Assembly: GCA_016234955.1 (NCBI GenBank)
Contig: JACRNN010000010.1
Location: 1-13,919 of the forward strand
Length of the DNA stretch: 13,919 nucleotides
Reading direction: 5' to 3'
Source of the DNA: Deltaproteobacteria bacterium
GTDB lineage: Bacteria > Desulfobacterota > GWC2-55-46
The position numbers and the translations under genes were made by a program. Shown in pieces: positions 6,604 through 12,464 of this stretch (positions are counted from its first letter, which is position 1; every line of letters begins with the position of its first letter). Under the pieces are notes generated by a model. It was not told the DNA's origin. It searched no databases and worked only from the letters and a program-made list of their open reading frames with translations.

Positions 6604-8067
6604 ATGGGTTTAAATGTATTGATAGCCTCCCCCGAGGCGACCCCTTTTGCCAAGACCGGCGGGCTTGCGGAGGTGGCCGGGTCGTTGACCGTCGCGCTCA
6701 AAGACCTCGGTTGCAACGTGGCGCTCATCATCCCTTTCCACAGGCAGGTGGCCGAGGGCAATTTCGACGTCAAGCCGGTCGATATGGACGTGGCGGTCCC
6801 GATGGGCCTGAGAAAGATCGGGGTGGAGGTGTTGAAGGGGACCTCAAAGGGCGTGCCGGTCTTTTTCATAAGGTGCGACGAGTACTTTGACAGGAGTTTC
6901 CTCTACGGCACCCCTGAAGGGGACTACTTCGACAACCTTGAGAGGTTCGCCTTTTTCTCAAGGGCCGTCATCGAGACCGCTAAGGCCATAGGGTTCAGGC
7001 CCGACGTAATCCACTGCAACGACTGGCAGACCGGACTGGTCCCGGCGTATCTCAGGGACTCATACGGCAAAGACCCGTTCTTTTCAAAGACCGCCACGGT
7101 ATTCACTATCCACAACATCGCGTACCAGGGCGTCTTTCCGGCGGAGCTTTTCCGGCTCACGGGCTTGAGCCCCGGCCTGTTCACCCCCGAGGGGCTTGAG
7201 TTCTGGGGCAGGATAAGCCTGCTTAAGGCCGGGCTTGTCTACTCAGGGACGATAACGACCGTAAGCACGGCGTACAGCAGGGAGATACAGACAGAGGAGC
7301 ACGGGGCAGGGCTCGAAGGGGTCCTGCGGAAGAGGAGGGAGTACCTCCACGGCGTCCTGAACGGCATAGACTACGGCGAGTGGAACCCTGAGACAGACCC
7401 GCTCATCCCCGAAAGGTACTCGGAGAAGGACTTAAGGGGCAAGGCTCTGTGCAAGCAGGCCCTCCTCAAGGAGTTCGGCCTTGAACTTAAGGCGGGAGTC
7501 CCCCTCATAGGCATGATATCGAGGCTTACCGAGCAGAAGGGGTTCGATATCCTCTGCGAGGCCATGCCCAAGCTTATGGAGCGCGGCCTCGGCATGGTAA
7601 TACTCGGCTCAGGGGACAGGAAGTACCAGGACCTCATCAAGGGGCTGGCGGTCCGCTATCCGGAAAAGCTATCGGTCAGGATAGCCTTCAACCACAGGCT
7701 GTCGCACCTTGTGGAGGCGGGGAGCGACATCTTCCTGATGCCTTCGAGGTACGAGCCCTGCGGCCTCAACCAGATGTACAGCCTGAGGTACGGCACTGTC
7801 CCGGTCGTCAGGGCCACGGGCGGGCTCGATGACACGGTGCGCGACAGCGCGCAGGAGAGACCCAACGGCTTCAAGTTCGCCGAATACTCCCCGGAGGCGC
7901 TCACCGCCAAGGTCATGGAGGCCATCGCGGCCTACGGGGACAAAAAGGCATGGAAGGCGCTCCAGGTGGAGGGGATGAGGGAGGTCTTTTCATGGGAGGC
8001 CTCCGCCAGGAAGTATATGGATATCTATACTAAGGCCTGTTCAAACCTGCATAAAGGCAACCTCTAA
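6604..8067 (+). CDS. glgA: Glycogen (starch) synthase, ADP-glucose type, GT5 family
   Basis: Transfers glucose from ADP-glucose to the non-reducing end of an alpha-1,4-glucan in glycogen storage. The 487 residues match bacterial GlgA. The N-terminal domain has A-S-P-E-A-T-P-F-A-K-T-G-G-L-A-E-V-A at 8-25. The K-T-G-G-L loop that binds ADP-glucose is intact, with Glu at the usual Asp after it. Further family marks are H-C-N-D-W-Q-T-G, T-I-H-N-I-A-Y-Q-G, and L-N-G-I-D-Y-G-E-W-N-P at the domain linker. In the C-terminal domain are T-E-Q-K-G-F-D and P-S-R-Y-E-P-C-G-L-N-Q-M-Y-S-L-R-Y-G-T, which holds the catalytic Glu region. It stands alone here: no glgB, glgC or glgP neighbour is visible. The ATG fits the family start, although no clear ribosome site precedes it. 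Confidence 0.97.
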   Translation: MGLNVLIASPEATPFAKTGGLAEVAGSLTVALKDLGCNVALIIPFHRQVAEGNFDVKPVDMDVAVPMGLRKIGVEVLKGTSKGVPVFFIRCDEYFDRSFLYGTPEGDYFDNLERFAFFSRAVIETAKAIGFRPDVIHCNDWQTGLVPAYLRDSYGKDPFFSKTATVFTIHNIAYQGVFPAELFRLTGLSPGLFTPEGLEFWGRISLLKAGLVYSGTITTVSTAYSREIQTEEHGAGLEGVLRKRREYLHGVLNGIDYGEWNPETDPLIPERYSEKDLRGKALCKQALLKEFGLELKAGVPLIGMISRLTEQKGFDILCEAMPKLMERGLGMVILGSGDRKYQDLIKGLAVRYPEKLSVRIAFNHRLSHLVEAGSDIFLMPSRYEPCGLNQMYSLRYGTVPVVRATGGLDDTVRDSAQERPNGFKFAEYSPEALTAKVMEAIAAYGDKKAWKALQVEGMREVFSWEASARKYMDIYTKACSNLHKGNL

Positions 8068-8097
8068 AAATTAATCTTTTCCCCGGACTCGGCGTCA

Positions 8098-8155
8098 GGG
8101 CGTGAATAAAAATGCTCACATATTCACATATATGCTCCGCTTTTTATTCCCGCCC
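8098..8155. repeat. Long inverted repeat after glgA
   Basis: GGGCG-T-GAATAAAAA (8098-8112) pairs with TTTTTATTC-C-CGCCC (8141-8155): 14 of 15 positions match around a 28-base, AT-rich loop. It begins 31 bp after the glgA stop. It is not followed by a T-run, so it is a poor intrinsic terminator on either strand. It could be a 3' stabilising structure, a protein site or the remnant of a small element. Confidence 0.6.
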
Positions 8156-8179
8156 TTCCTTGATTGCGGAAAAAATATT

Positions 8180-8407
8180 TAAGGAACCTCTGATTAATTC
8201 GCAATAGCATGTCATTCTGAGCAAAGCGAAGAATCTCAACGTCTATAAAATCAATAAGTTACGAGATTCTTCGGTCGCGGAGTTTACACTGAACGTAGTG
8301 AACGTGCTTCCTCAGAATGAGATTCTTCGGTCGCGGAGTTTACACTGAACGTAGTGAACGTGCTTCCTCAGAATGACAGAAAAACATAATTAATCAGAGC
8401 TTCCTTA
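8180..8407. mobile_element. MITE-like element, 228 bp, with 20-bp terminal inverted repeats
   Basis: The left end TAAGGAACCTCTGATTAATT (8180-8199) and the reverse complement of the right end (8388-8407) match at 19 of 20 positions. The outermost TA on both sides would fit a TA target duplication of the IS630/mariner kind. Inside, TGTCATTCTGA (8210-8220) is inverted at 8368-8378, and CGAAGAATCTC (8227-8237) is inverted at 8263-8273, so the element is nested-palindromic. It also carries a 56-bp tandem duplication. There is no coding capacity, so it would depend on a transposase elsewhere. The CATTCTGAG...GAAGAATCTC core resembles a dispersed repeat I remember from various bacterial genomes; this is unverified. 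Confidence 0.7.
8263..8374. repeat. 56-bp tandem duplication inside the MITE-like element
   Basis: Positions 8263-8318 and 8319-8374 are identical 56-bp units beginning GAGATTCTTCGGTCGCGGAG and ending CCTCAGAAT. Each contains CACTGAACGTAGTGAACGTG, itself a small palindrome. Exact identity suggests a recent duplication or replication slippage. Confidence 0.95.
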
Positions 8408-8519
8408 ATTTTTAGGGGTTGCCCAAAATTTCATCACTCCAGCCTTAAAAAACCGCAGACCCCGCGCCCGCTCAGGCAAAGATACGCCCTGAACCGCTTA
8501 AAACCCCGTAAAATCACGG

Positions 8520-8535
8520 CGGCACCGTTCTTGCT
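8520..8535 (+). promoter_or_regulatory. Candidate sigma-54 (RpoN) promoter of the ANTAR regulator gene
   Basis: The sequence CGGCACCGTTCTTGCT matches TGGCAC-N5-TTGCW at all key bases except the first T. GG (8521-8522) and GC (8533-8534) are exactly 10 bases apart. The predicted start is near 8546, only about 4 bases before the ATG at 8550. This would give an almost leaderless mRNA, in line with the lack of a ribosome site. That closeness is the main doubt. Confidence 0.55.
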
Positions 8536-8549
8536 ATTTTAAATCGGAC

Positions 8550-9128
8550 ATGAAGAGGATCGCCATAATAGACGATAACGCGAAAGAGCGTTTCGTGGTA
8601 AAGGGCCTTGTCGAGGAGTGCGGCTTCACCGTTGCCGCGGAGGGGAGCAACGGGCAGGAGGCCGTGGAGATATGCAGGGCAAAGGGCCCGGACCTGGTCA
8701 TCATGGACGTAAAGATGCCGGTCAAGGACGGCGTATGCGCGGCGTCCGAGATCTGGAGGGAGTGCCCCGTGCCGGTGGTGCTCCTGACCGCGCTCGGGGA
8801 CGAGGATACGGTAAAGAGGGCCGCGCAGGCCGGGGTCATGGCGTACCTCATGAAACCCGTGAGGCTTGAGGACCTGAGGCCCGCCATAGAGCTCGCGCTC
8901 TCCCGTTTTCAGGAGTTCCAGAACCTGAAGAAGGAGAACCGCGACCTTAAAAACGCCATACAGGAGAGAAAGCTCATAGAGCGGGCCAAGGGGCTACTGA
9001 TGGAGAGGGAGAGGCTCTCCGAGAACGAGGCGTTCTCCCGCATAAGAAAGATAAGCATGGATAAGAGGAAGACGATGGCCGAGATAGCCGAGGTGCTTAT
9101 CATGGCGTTTGAGGGAAAGAACGGTTAG
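8550..9128 (+). CDS. Response regulator with C-terminal ANTAR RNA-binding domain (antiterminator)
   Basis: A 192-residue cytoplasmic regulator. Residues 1-120 form a CheY-like receiver with the acid pair D8-D9, phospho-acceptor D53 (in I-M-D-V-K-M-P), T80 and K102 (in M-K-P). A coiled linker (about 120-140) leads to an ANTAR domain (about 127-186) containing E-R-A-K-G-L-L-M and the helical F-S-R-I-R-K-I-S-M-D-K-R-K-T-M-A-E-I-A end. ANTAR proteins bind paired RNA hairpins with six-base loops (A1, G4) in nascent leaders and stop terminator formation. A matching RNA site lies upstream of amt, two genes away. No histidine kinase is visible nearby. It resembles NasT and the Geobacter GnfR type; the exact orthology is not settled. 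A sigma-54 match precedes it; the amidotransferase gene follows after 21 bp. Confidence 0.95.
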   Translation: MKRIAIIDDNAKERFVVKGLVEECGFTVAAEGSNGQEAVEICRAKGPDLVIMDVKMPVKDGVCAASEIWRECPVPVVLLTALGDEDTVKRAAQAGVMAYLMKPVRLEDLRPAIELALSRFQEFQNLKKENRDLKNAIQERKLIERAKGLLMERERLSENEAFSRIRKISMDKRKTMAEIAEVLIMAFEGKNG

Positions 9129-9149
9129 CGGCCCGTAAAGGAATCCGTC

Positions 9150-9863
9150 ATGGCATTGAAAAAAGTTCTTGTCGTCCAGCACGTGGAGTGCGAAGGGCTC
9201 GGCACGATAGAGGCCCCTCTGAGAAGGGCCGGGTTCGCGTCCGAGTTCATAAAGGTATTCAGGGGGCAGGCGTTGCCCCGGACTGCGCATGGTTATTCGG
9301 CGGTCATAGCGCTCGGCGGCCCTATGGGTGTATATGAGGAGGATATCCATCCGTTCATAGGCGCGGAGATACGGCTCATCGAGTCGGTACTGAGGTCCGG
9401 CCTGCCGTTCTTAGGCGTATGCCTCGGCTCCCAGATGCTCGCCAGGGCGGCCGGGGCACGGGTATATAAGGGGAAGGGCAAGGAGATAGGGTGGTACAGG
9501 GTAAGGCTCACGTCCGATGGTCTGGCCGACAGGCTCTTGCTCGGGTTCCCCGATGAGTTTACCGTCTTTCAATGGCACGGCGACACGTTCGACGTCCCCC
9601 CGGGCGCGGTCAACCTCGCATCCTCGGAGATGTTCCCGAATCAGCTCATACGCGTTGGTAGGAACGCCTACGGCGTGCAGTTCCACCTCGAGGTGACCGG
9701 GGATATGATAAAGGAGTGGATAGAGGTCAACGGAGGGGAGCTTGAGGCGCTGAAGGGCGTCATAGACCCCGGAAAGATAGTGGAAGAGACCCCGCGCAAC
9801 GTCCCGGACCTTCTCAGATACGGCAATACGGCGGTAGAGAGGTTTTTAAGGGCGATTGACTGA
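9150..9863 (+). CDS. Class I glutamine amidotransferase (GMP synthase-like GATase1 domain protein)
   Basis: A 237-residue single-domain protein that should release ammonia from glutamine or a related gamma-glutamyl substrate. The catalytic triad is complete: C91 in the nucleophile elbow G-V-C-L-G-S-Q, and H179 and E181 in V-Q-F-H-L-E. A-L-G-G-P-M-G-V (54-61) is the oxyanion-side strand and loop typical of the stand-alone GMP-synthase-like group. No synthase domain is attached, so it is not GuaA itself. The acceptor is unknown; members of this group also include gamma-glutamyl-amine hydrolases. AAAGGA at 9137-9142 is a proper ribosome site. It starts 21 bp after the ANTAR regulator, so the two are probably one transcript, which points to a role in glutamine or nitrogen handling. 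That role is inference. Confidence 0.88.
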   Translation: MALKKVLVVQHVECEGLGTIEAPLRRAGFASEFIKVFRGQALPRTAHGYSAVIALGGPMGVYEEDIHPFIGAEIRLIESVLRSGLPFLGVCLGSQMLARAAGARVYKGKGKEIGWYRVRLTSDGLADRLLLGFPDEFTVFQWHGDTFDVPPGAVNLASSEMFPNQLIRVGRNAYGVQFHLEVTGDMIKEWIEVNGGELEALKGVIDPGKIVEETPRNVPDLLRYGNTAVERFLRAID

Positions 9864-9898
9864 TTTATGTGCAGACCATGATTACATATTCGGCAAGA

Positions 9899-9924
9899 CC
9901 GCGTTCGAAGGCGGCGCTTTTTTT
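9899..9924 (+). terminator. Possible intrinsic terminator after the amidotransferase gene
   Basis: CCGC (9899-9902) pairs with GCGG (9911-9914) around an 8-base loop containing TTCGAA, followed by CGC and seven T residues (9918-9924). The stem is short, so the call rests mainly on the T-run and its position 35 bp after the stop codon and before the amt promoter. Confidence 0.45.
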
Positions 9925-9957
9925 ATGAATCGCGCCAAATAAAGACGTTATTTCGAG

Positions 9958-9973
9958 TGGCATTGAAGTTGCA
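9958..9973 (+). promoter_or_regulatory. Sigma-54 (RpoN) promoter for the amt-glnK operon
   Basis: TGGCATTGAAGTTGCA fits TGGCAC-N5-TTGCW with GG (9959-9960) and GC (9971-9972) exactly 10 bases apart and a perfect TTGCA at the -12 side. The predicted start is near 9984, giving a leader of about 400 nt that contains the ANTAR hairpins and terminator. A sigma-54 promoter implies an NtrC-like enhancer-binding activator; no clear activator site was recognised in 9864-9957. Confidence 0.75.
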
Positions 9974-9981
9974 AAAAATAC

Positions 9982-10012
9982 TTTACATGTAAATGACCGG
10001 GTTATCCCGTCA
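9982..10012 (+). promoter_or_regulatory. Palindrome at the predicted start plus a small leader hairpin
   Basis: TTTACATGTAAA (9982-9993) is a perfect 12-bp palindrome overlapping the predicted transcription start and could be an operator. Directly after it, TGAC(C)GGG-TTAT-CCCGTCA (9994-10012) forms a 7-bp hairpin with one bulge, 7 nt before the first ANTAR hairpin. Its loop is four bases and is not ANTAR-like. Confidence 0.4.
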
Positions 10013-10019
10013 GATATTT

Positions 10020-10092
10020 GGTTACAACGGCGTAACCTTAAATAATCTTTGTCAATAGCACAAGCCGCAAGATAAGGCAAAGGCGCCTTATC
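10020..10092 (+). promoter_or_regulatory. ANTAR-type tandem-hairpin RNA element (antiterminator) in the amt leader
   Basis: Hairpin P1 has GGTTAC (10020-10025), loop AACGGC (10026-10031) and GTAACC (10032-10037). Hairpin P2 has GATAAGGC (10071-10078), loop AAAGGC (10079-10084) and GCCTTATC (10085-10092). Both stems are perfect, and both loops are six bases with A at position 1 and G at position 4, the known signature of RNAs bound by ANTAR proteins. The linker is 33 nt. The loop and 3' arm of P2 contain the whole 5' arm of the terminator at 10079-10115, so P2 and the terminator exclude each other. An ANTAR regulator gene lies about 1.5 kb upstream. The structure is seen in the sequence; its binding by that protein is inferred. 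Confidence 0.85.
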
Positions 10093-10115
10093 CCTGCCAA
10101 GGGGGGGCGCCTTTT
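10079..10115 (+). terminator. Conditional intrinsic terminator in the amt leader
   Basis: AAAGGCGCC (10079-10087) pairs with GGCGCCTTT (10106-10114), a 9-bp stem, with extra CCC/GGG pairing possible inside the loop, followed by a T and then CAT. The A-U pairs at the base use up most of the T-run. Its 5' arm is the loop and 3' arm of ANTAR hairpin P2. It lies between the sigma-54 promoter and amt, 268 bp before the amt ATG. Confidence 0.8.
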
Positions 10116-10383
10116 CATATCCCTCCATAAAAACATTTTGGGAGGAGGGTATCGGCAAGGCATCGATTGAGGGTTTCCGGTTCCAACCGCGGCGGCTCCC
10201 GTATCGGCTCAGTCCATAGAGCCCGGATGGTTGAAGCTCCCCCGCGGCAAGCCGCAGGCTGGGCGCTCGCTATGCATTTTCAGCGGACGACATGCGACAC
10301 GGATTTTTTAACGGCCAGTTATCAAACTCACACGGCCTCTAAAACGGCCACCATTAAAGAAGGATGATTCCCGGAGGAATAAA
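10116..10383 (+). other. Distal part of the amt leader
   Basis: No gene is credible here. A 66-codon open frame at 10167-10367 overlaps a repeat and has no family resemblance. The stretch holds a hairpin CCCTCC (10121-10126) with GGAGGG (10144-10149), the short copy of the second repeat family (10231-10277) and three ACGGCC words between 10310 and 10350. The amt ribosome site GGAGGA (10373-10378) lies 5 bases before the ATG. Confidence 0.6.
10231..10277. repeat. Second palindromic repeat family, short copy, inverted
   Basis: The block runs from TTGAAGCTCC (10231) through the hairpin GCGG-CAAG-CCGC to GCGCTCGCTATGCAT (10263-10277). Its ends are the reverse complement of the ends of the block at 6449-6563, but the inner part is shortened. 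It lies in the amt leader, downstream of the terminator. Confidence 0.7.
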
Positions 10384-11955
10384 ATGCGAATGAGACGGTT
10401 GTTGAGCATCTTTTTACTGATAGGCGTGCTTTTTTCTTCTTACGCGGCTTTTGCCGATGGAGCGCCGGCCCCTGACCCATCCGGCGCGTCGACAGGCGGC
10501 GCGGCCGACGTGGTGGGGGCCACGGCCAATGCTCCGACAGCGGATGAGCTTAAGAACCTCGCGACAAACGAACCCCTGGCCGCGAAGCTCGCCGACGTCG
10601 TCGGACACAACAGGATCGCCATCAACATAGTATGGACGCTCGTCTGCGGCTTCCTCGTCATGTTCATGCAGGCCGGGTTCGCCATGGCCGAGACCGGCTT
10701 TACCCAGGCCAAGAACGCGGGACACACCATGGCGATGAACTTCATGATCTACGCCCTCGGCATGCTTGGCTACTGGGTCTGCGGCTTTGCCCTCCAGATG
10801 GGAGGGGTCGGAGGGGTGGCCTCTCTCGGGGGCGCCACGAGCCTGAGCCATGAATTTACGGTGCACCTTTTCGGCAGGGACTTCGGGCTTTTCGGCACGA
10901 CGGGGTTTTTCCTCTCCGGGATGTCGTATGACGCCGTAATATTCACCGTCTTCCTCTTCCAGATGGTCTTCATGGACACGACGGCTACCATCCCCACGGG
11001 TTCGATGGCCGAGCGCTGGACATTCAAGTCGTTCGTCTTCTACGGGTTTTTCATCTCCGCCATAGTCTACCCCCTTTACGCGAACTGGGTGTGGGGTGGC
11101 GGGTGGCTTACGCAATTGGGCAAGGAGTTCGGGCTCGGCCACGGCCACCTCGACTTTGCCGGGTCTTCGGTAGTCCATATGACGGGGGGCGTGGCGGGTC
11201 TGGCGGGAGCGATGGTTTTGGGCCCGAGGATCGGCAAGTTCAAGGCCGACGGCACGCCGGTGGCCATACCCGGCCACCATATCCCCATGGCGGTCGTGGG
11301 CTGCTTTATCCTCGCCTTCGGCTGGTTCGGCTTTAACACGGGCTCGACGCTTGCGGGAGGGGACTTGAGGATCGGGATCATAGCGACGAACACGATGCTC
11401 GCCGGCGGTGCGGCGGCCTTCTCCTCGATGTTATACATGTGGTTCAGGTACGGGAAGCCCGACATATCCATGTCCGCGAACGGCTTGCTCGCCGGGCTCG
11501 TTGCGATAACGGCCCCTTGCGCCTTCGTGAATTCCGTATCGGCGGTGATCATAGGGCTGATAGCCGGGGTATTGGTCTGCGTAAGCGTCTTCTTCATCGA
11601 GCGGAGGCTCAAGGTGGACGACCCTGTCGGCGCCATCTCGGTCCACGGCGTCAACGGCGCGTGGGGGGTGCTCTCCCTCGGCCTCTTCGCCGACGGCACT
11701 TACGGCGACGGGCTGAACGGCGTAGCCGGCGCCGTAAGGGGGCTTTTCTACGGGGACGCGAGCCAGTTCGGCGCGCAGGTAGTGGGCACCGTTACGAACT
11801 TCGTCTTCGTCTTTATAGCGATGTACGTCTTTTTCAAGGTGTTTGACAAGATAGTGCCGATGAGGGTGTCAAGGGAGCATGAGATAGAAGGGCTTGACGA
11901 GCATGAGGTGGCGGTCGTCGCCTATCCGGACTTCGGCGTGCGTAAACCCCACTGA
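10384..11955 (+). CDS. amt: Ammonium transporter, Amt/Mep/Rh family
   Basis: An inner-membrane channel that takes up ammonium. The 523 residues are longer than E. coli AmtB, because of an N-terminal signal peptide (charged M-R-M-R-R, hydrophobic core, A-F-A-D near residue 24) and an Ala/Pro-rich linker before the first of about eleven helices. Key residues are present: F-Q-M-V-F-M (outer Phe gate), W in N-W-V-W-G-G-G-W, the structural Asp in L-D-F-A-G, the first pore His in S-V-V-H-M, F-G-F-N-T-G-S (second Phe and Ser of the recruitment site), and the second pore His in I-S-V-H-G-V-N-G-A-W-G. The C-terminal tail (E-I-E-G-L-D-E-H) is the P-II contact region. The P-II gene follows after 60 bp. 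Expression is predicted to need sigma-54 and relief of the leader terminator. Confidence 0.97.
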   Translation: MRMRRLLSIFLLIGVLFSSYAAFADGAPAPDPSGASTGGAADVVGATANAPTADELKNLATNEPLAAKLADVVGHNRIAINIVWTLVCGFLVMFMQAGFAMAETGFTQAKNAGHTMAMNFMIYALGMLGYWVCGFALQMGGVGGVASLGGATSLSHEFTVHLFGRDFGLFGTTGFFLSGMSYDAVIFTVFLFQMVFMDTTATIPTGSMAERWTFKSFVFYGFFISAIVYPLYANWVWGGGWLTQLGKEFGLGHGHLDFAGSSVVHMTGGVAGLAGAMVLGPRIGKFKADGTPVAIPGHHIPMAVVGCFILAFGWFGFNTGSTLAGGDLRIGIIATNTMLAGGAAAFSSMLYMWFRYGKPDISMSANGLLAGLVAITAPCAFVNSVSAVIIGLIAGVLVCVSVFFIERRLKVDDPVGAISVHGVNGAWGVLSLGLFADGTYGDGLNGVAGAVRGLFYGDASQFGAQVVGTVTNFVFVFIAMYVFFKVFDKIVPMRVSREHEIEGLDEHEVAVVAYPDFGVRKPH

Positions 11956-12015
11956 GGTACCGGTTGGAAGGCGCGCTATGTCCCATGACGGCCAAACATT
12001 GGAGGGGAGGTTTCT

Positions 12016-12354
12016 ATGCGAAAGATAGAGGCGATAATAAAGCCCTTTAAGCTGGACGAAGTCAAGAAGGCCCTGAACGACATAAATATCGAGGGCATGA
12101 CCGTCACCGAGGTCAAGGGATTCGGCAGGCAGAAGGGGCACGCCGAGTTCTACAGGGGGGCCGAATACACGGTGGACTTCCTGCCCAAGATAAAGATAGA
12201 GGTGGTCACCACCGACGACATGGCCCCGAAGGTCGTTGACGCCATCGTCGGAGCGGCAAGGACCGGCAAGATCGGGGACGGAAAGATATTCGTCCTCCCC
12301 GTGGAGGAGACCGTAAGGATAAGGACCGGGCAGACGGGCACCGAGGCCCTTTAA
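12016..12354 (+). CDS. glnK: P-II nitrogen regulatory protein (GlnK/GlnB)
   Basis: A 112-residue trimeric signal protein that senses 2-oxoglutarate and ATP/ADP and, when paired with Amt, plugs the channel. Family marks: start M-R-K-I-E-A-I-I-K-P-F-K-L-D-E-V-K, Q39 and the T-loop (37-55) with the uridylylation-site tyrosine Y51 in Y-R-G-A-E-Y, K-I-K-I-E-V-V at 58-64 region, the B-loop T-G-K-I-G-D-G-K-I-F at 83-92, and R-T-G-Q-T-G at the C-terminus. It follows amt by 60 bp with a strong ribosome site (GGAGGGGAGG, 12001-12010), the usual amt-P-II pairing, so the name glnK is chosen by context; sequence alone does not separate GlnK from GlnB. Confidence 0.97.
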   Translation: MRKIEAIIKPFKLDEVKKALNDINIEGMTVTEVKGFGRQKGHAEFYRGAEYTVDFLPKIKIEVVTTDDMAPKVVDAIVGAARTGKIGDGKIFVLPVEETVRIRTGQTGTEAL

Positions 12355-12419
12355 TGTCCGCTTCGGGCAGGATCGATCGCAACGCATAATAAAACAGTTT
12401 TCATTTTTTTTACGTTCTG

Positions 12420-12442
12420 AAACCCCACGGGTTTTTAAACCC
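12420..12442 (+). terminator. Likely intrinsic terminator of amt-glnK
   Basis: AAACCC (12420-12425), a 3-base loop CAC, GGGTTT (12429-12434) and two further T residues form a compact terminator 66 bp after the glnK stop. GGGTTT can alternatively pair with AAACCC at 12437-12442, so two overlapping stems are possible. A separate small hairpin, ATGATG-GTT-CATCAT, follows at 12444-12458. Confidence 0.5.
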
Positions 12443-12464
12443 AATGATGGTTCATCATAGCTCT

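Larger units (their letters stand above)
8068..8549. other. Gene-free stretch between glgA and the ANTAR regulator
   Basis: This 482-bp stretch has no credible gene. It holds a long inverted repeat (8098-8155), a MITE-like element (8180-8407) and, at its right end, a sigma-54 promoter match (8520-8535). I see nothing definable in 8409-8519; short stem possibilities there do not meet the ANTAR loop pattern. Confidence 0.7.

Noticed and set aside
8473..8493. Possible ANTAR hairpin TCAGGC...GCCCTGA before the regulator gene (autoregulation)
   Set aside because: The loop is eight bases, the stem needs a bulge, there is no second hairpin with A1/G4, and it lies upstream of the predicted transcription start.
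8510..8520. CCGT-AAAATC-ACGG six-base-loop hairpin before the regulator gene
   Set aside because: The stem is only 4 bp, loop position 4 is A, not G, and no terminator follows.
10167..10367. A small 66-codon open frame before amt
   Set aside because: It has no family resemblance, overlaps the short copy of the second repeat family, and lies in the amt leader.
10414..11280. A 288-codon open frame on the minus strand inside amt
   Set aside because: It is the antisense shadow of a strongly supported amt gene in GC-rich DNA; its composition (rich in His, Arg, Glu, Pro) and lack of any family motif fit a shadow frame.
12361..12385. Sigma-54-like GGGCAGGATCGATCGC before nirB
   Set aside because: The GG to GC distance is 11 bases, not 10, and the -12 side lacks TTGC. 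A second near match at 12449-12461 has only 9 bases between.
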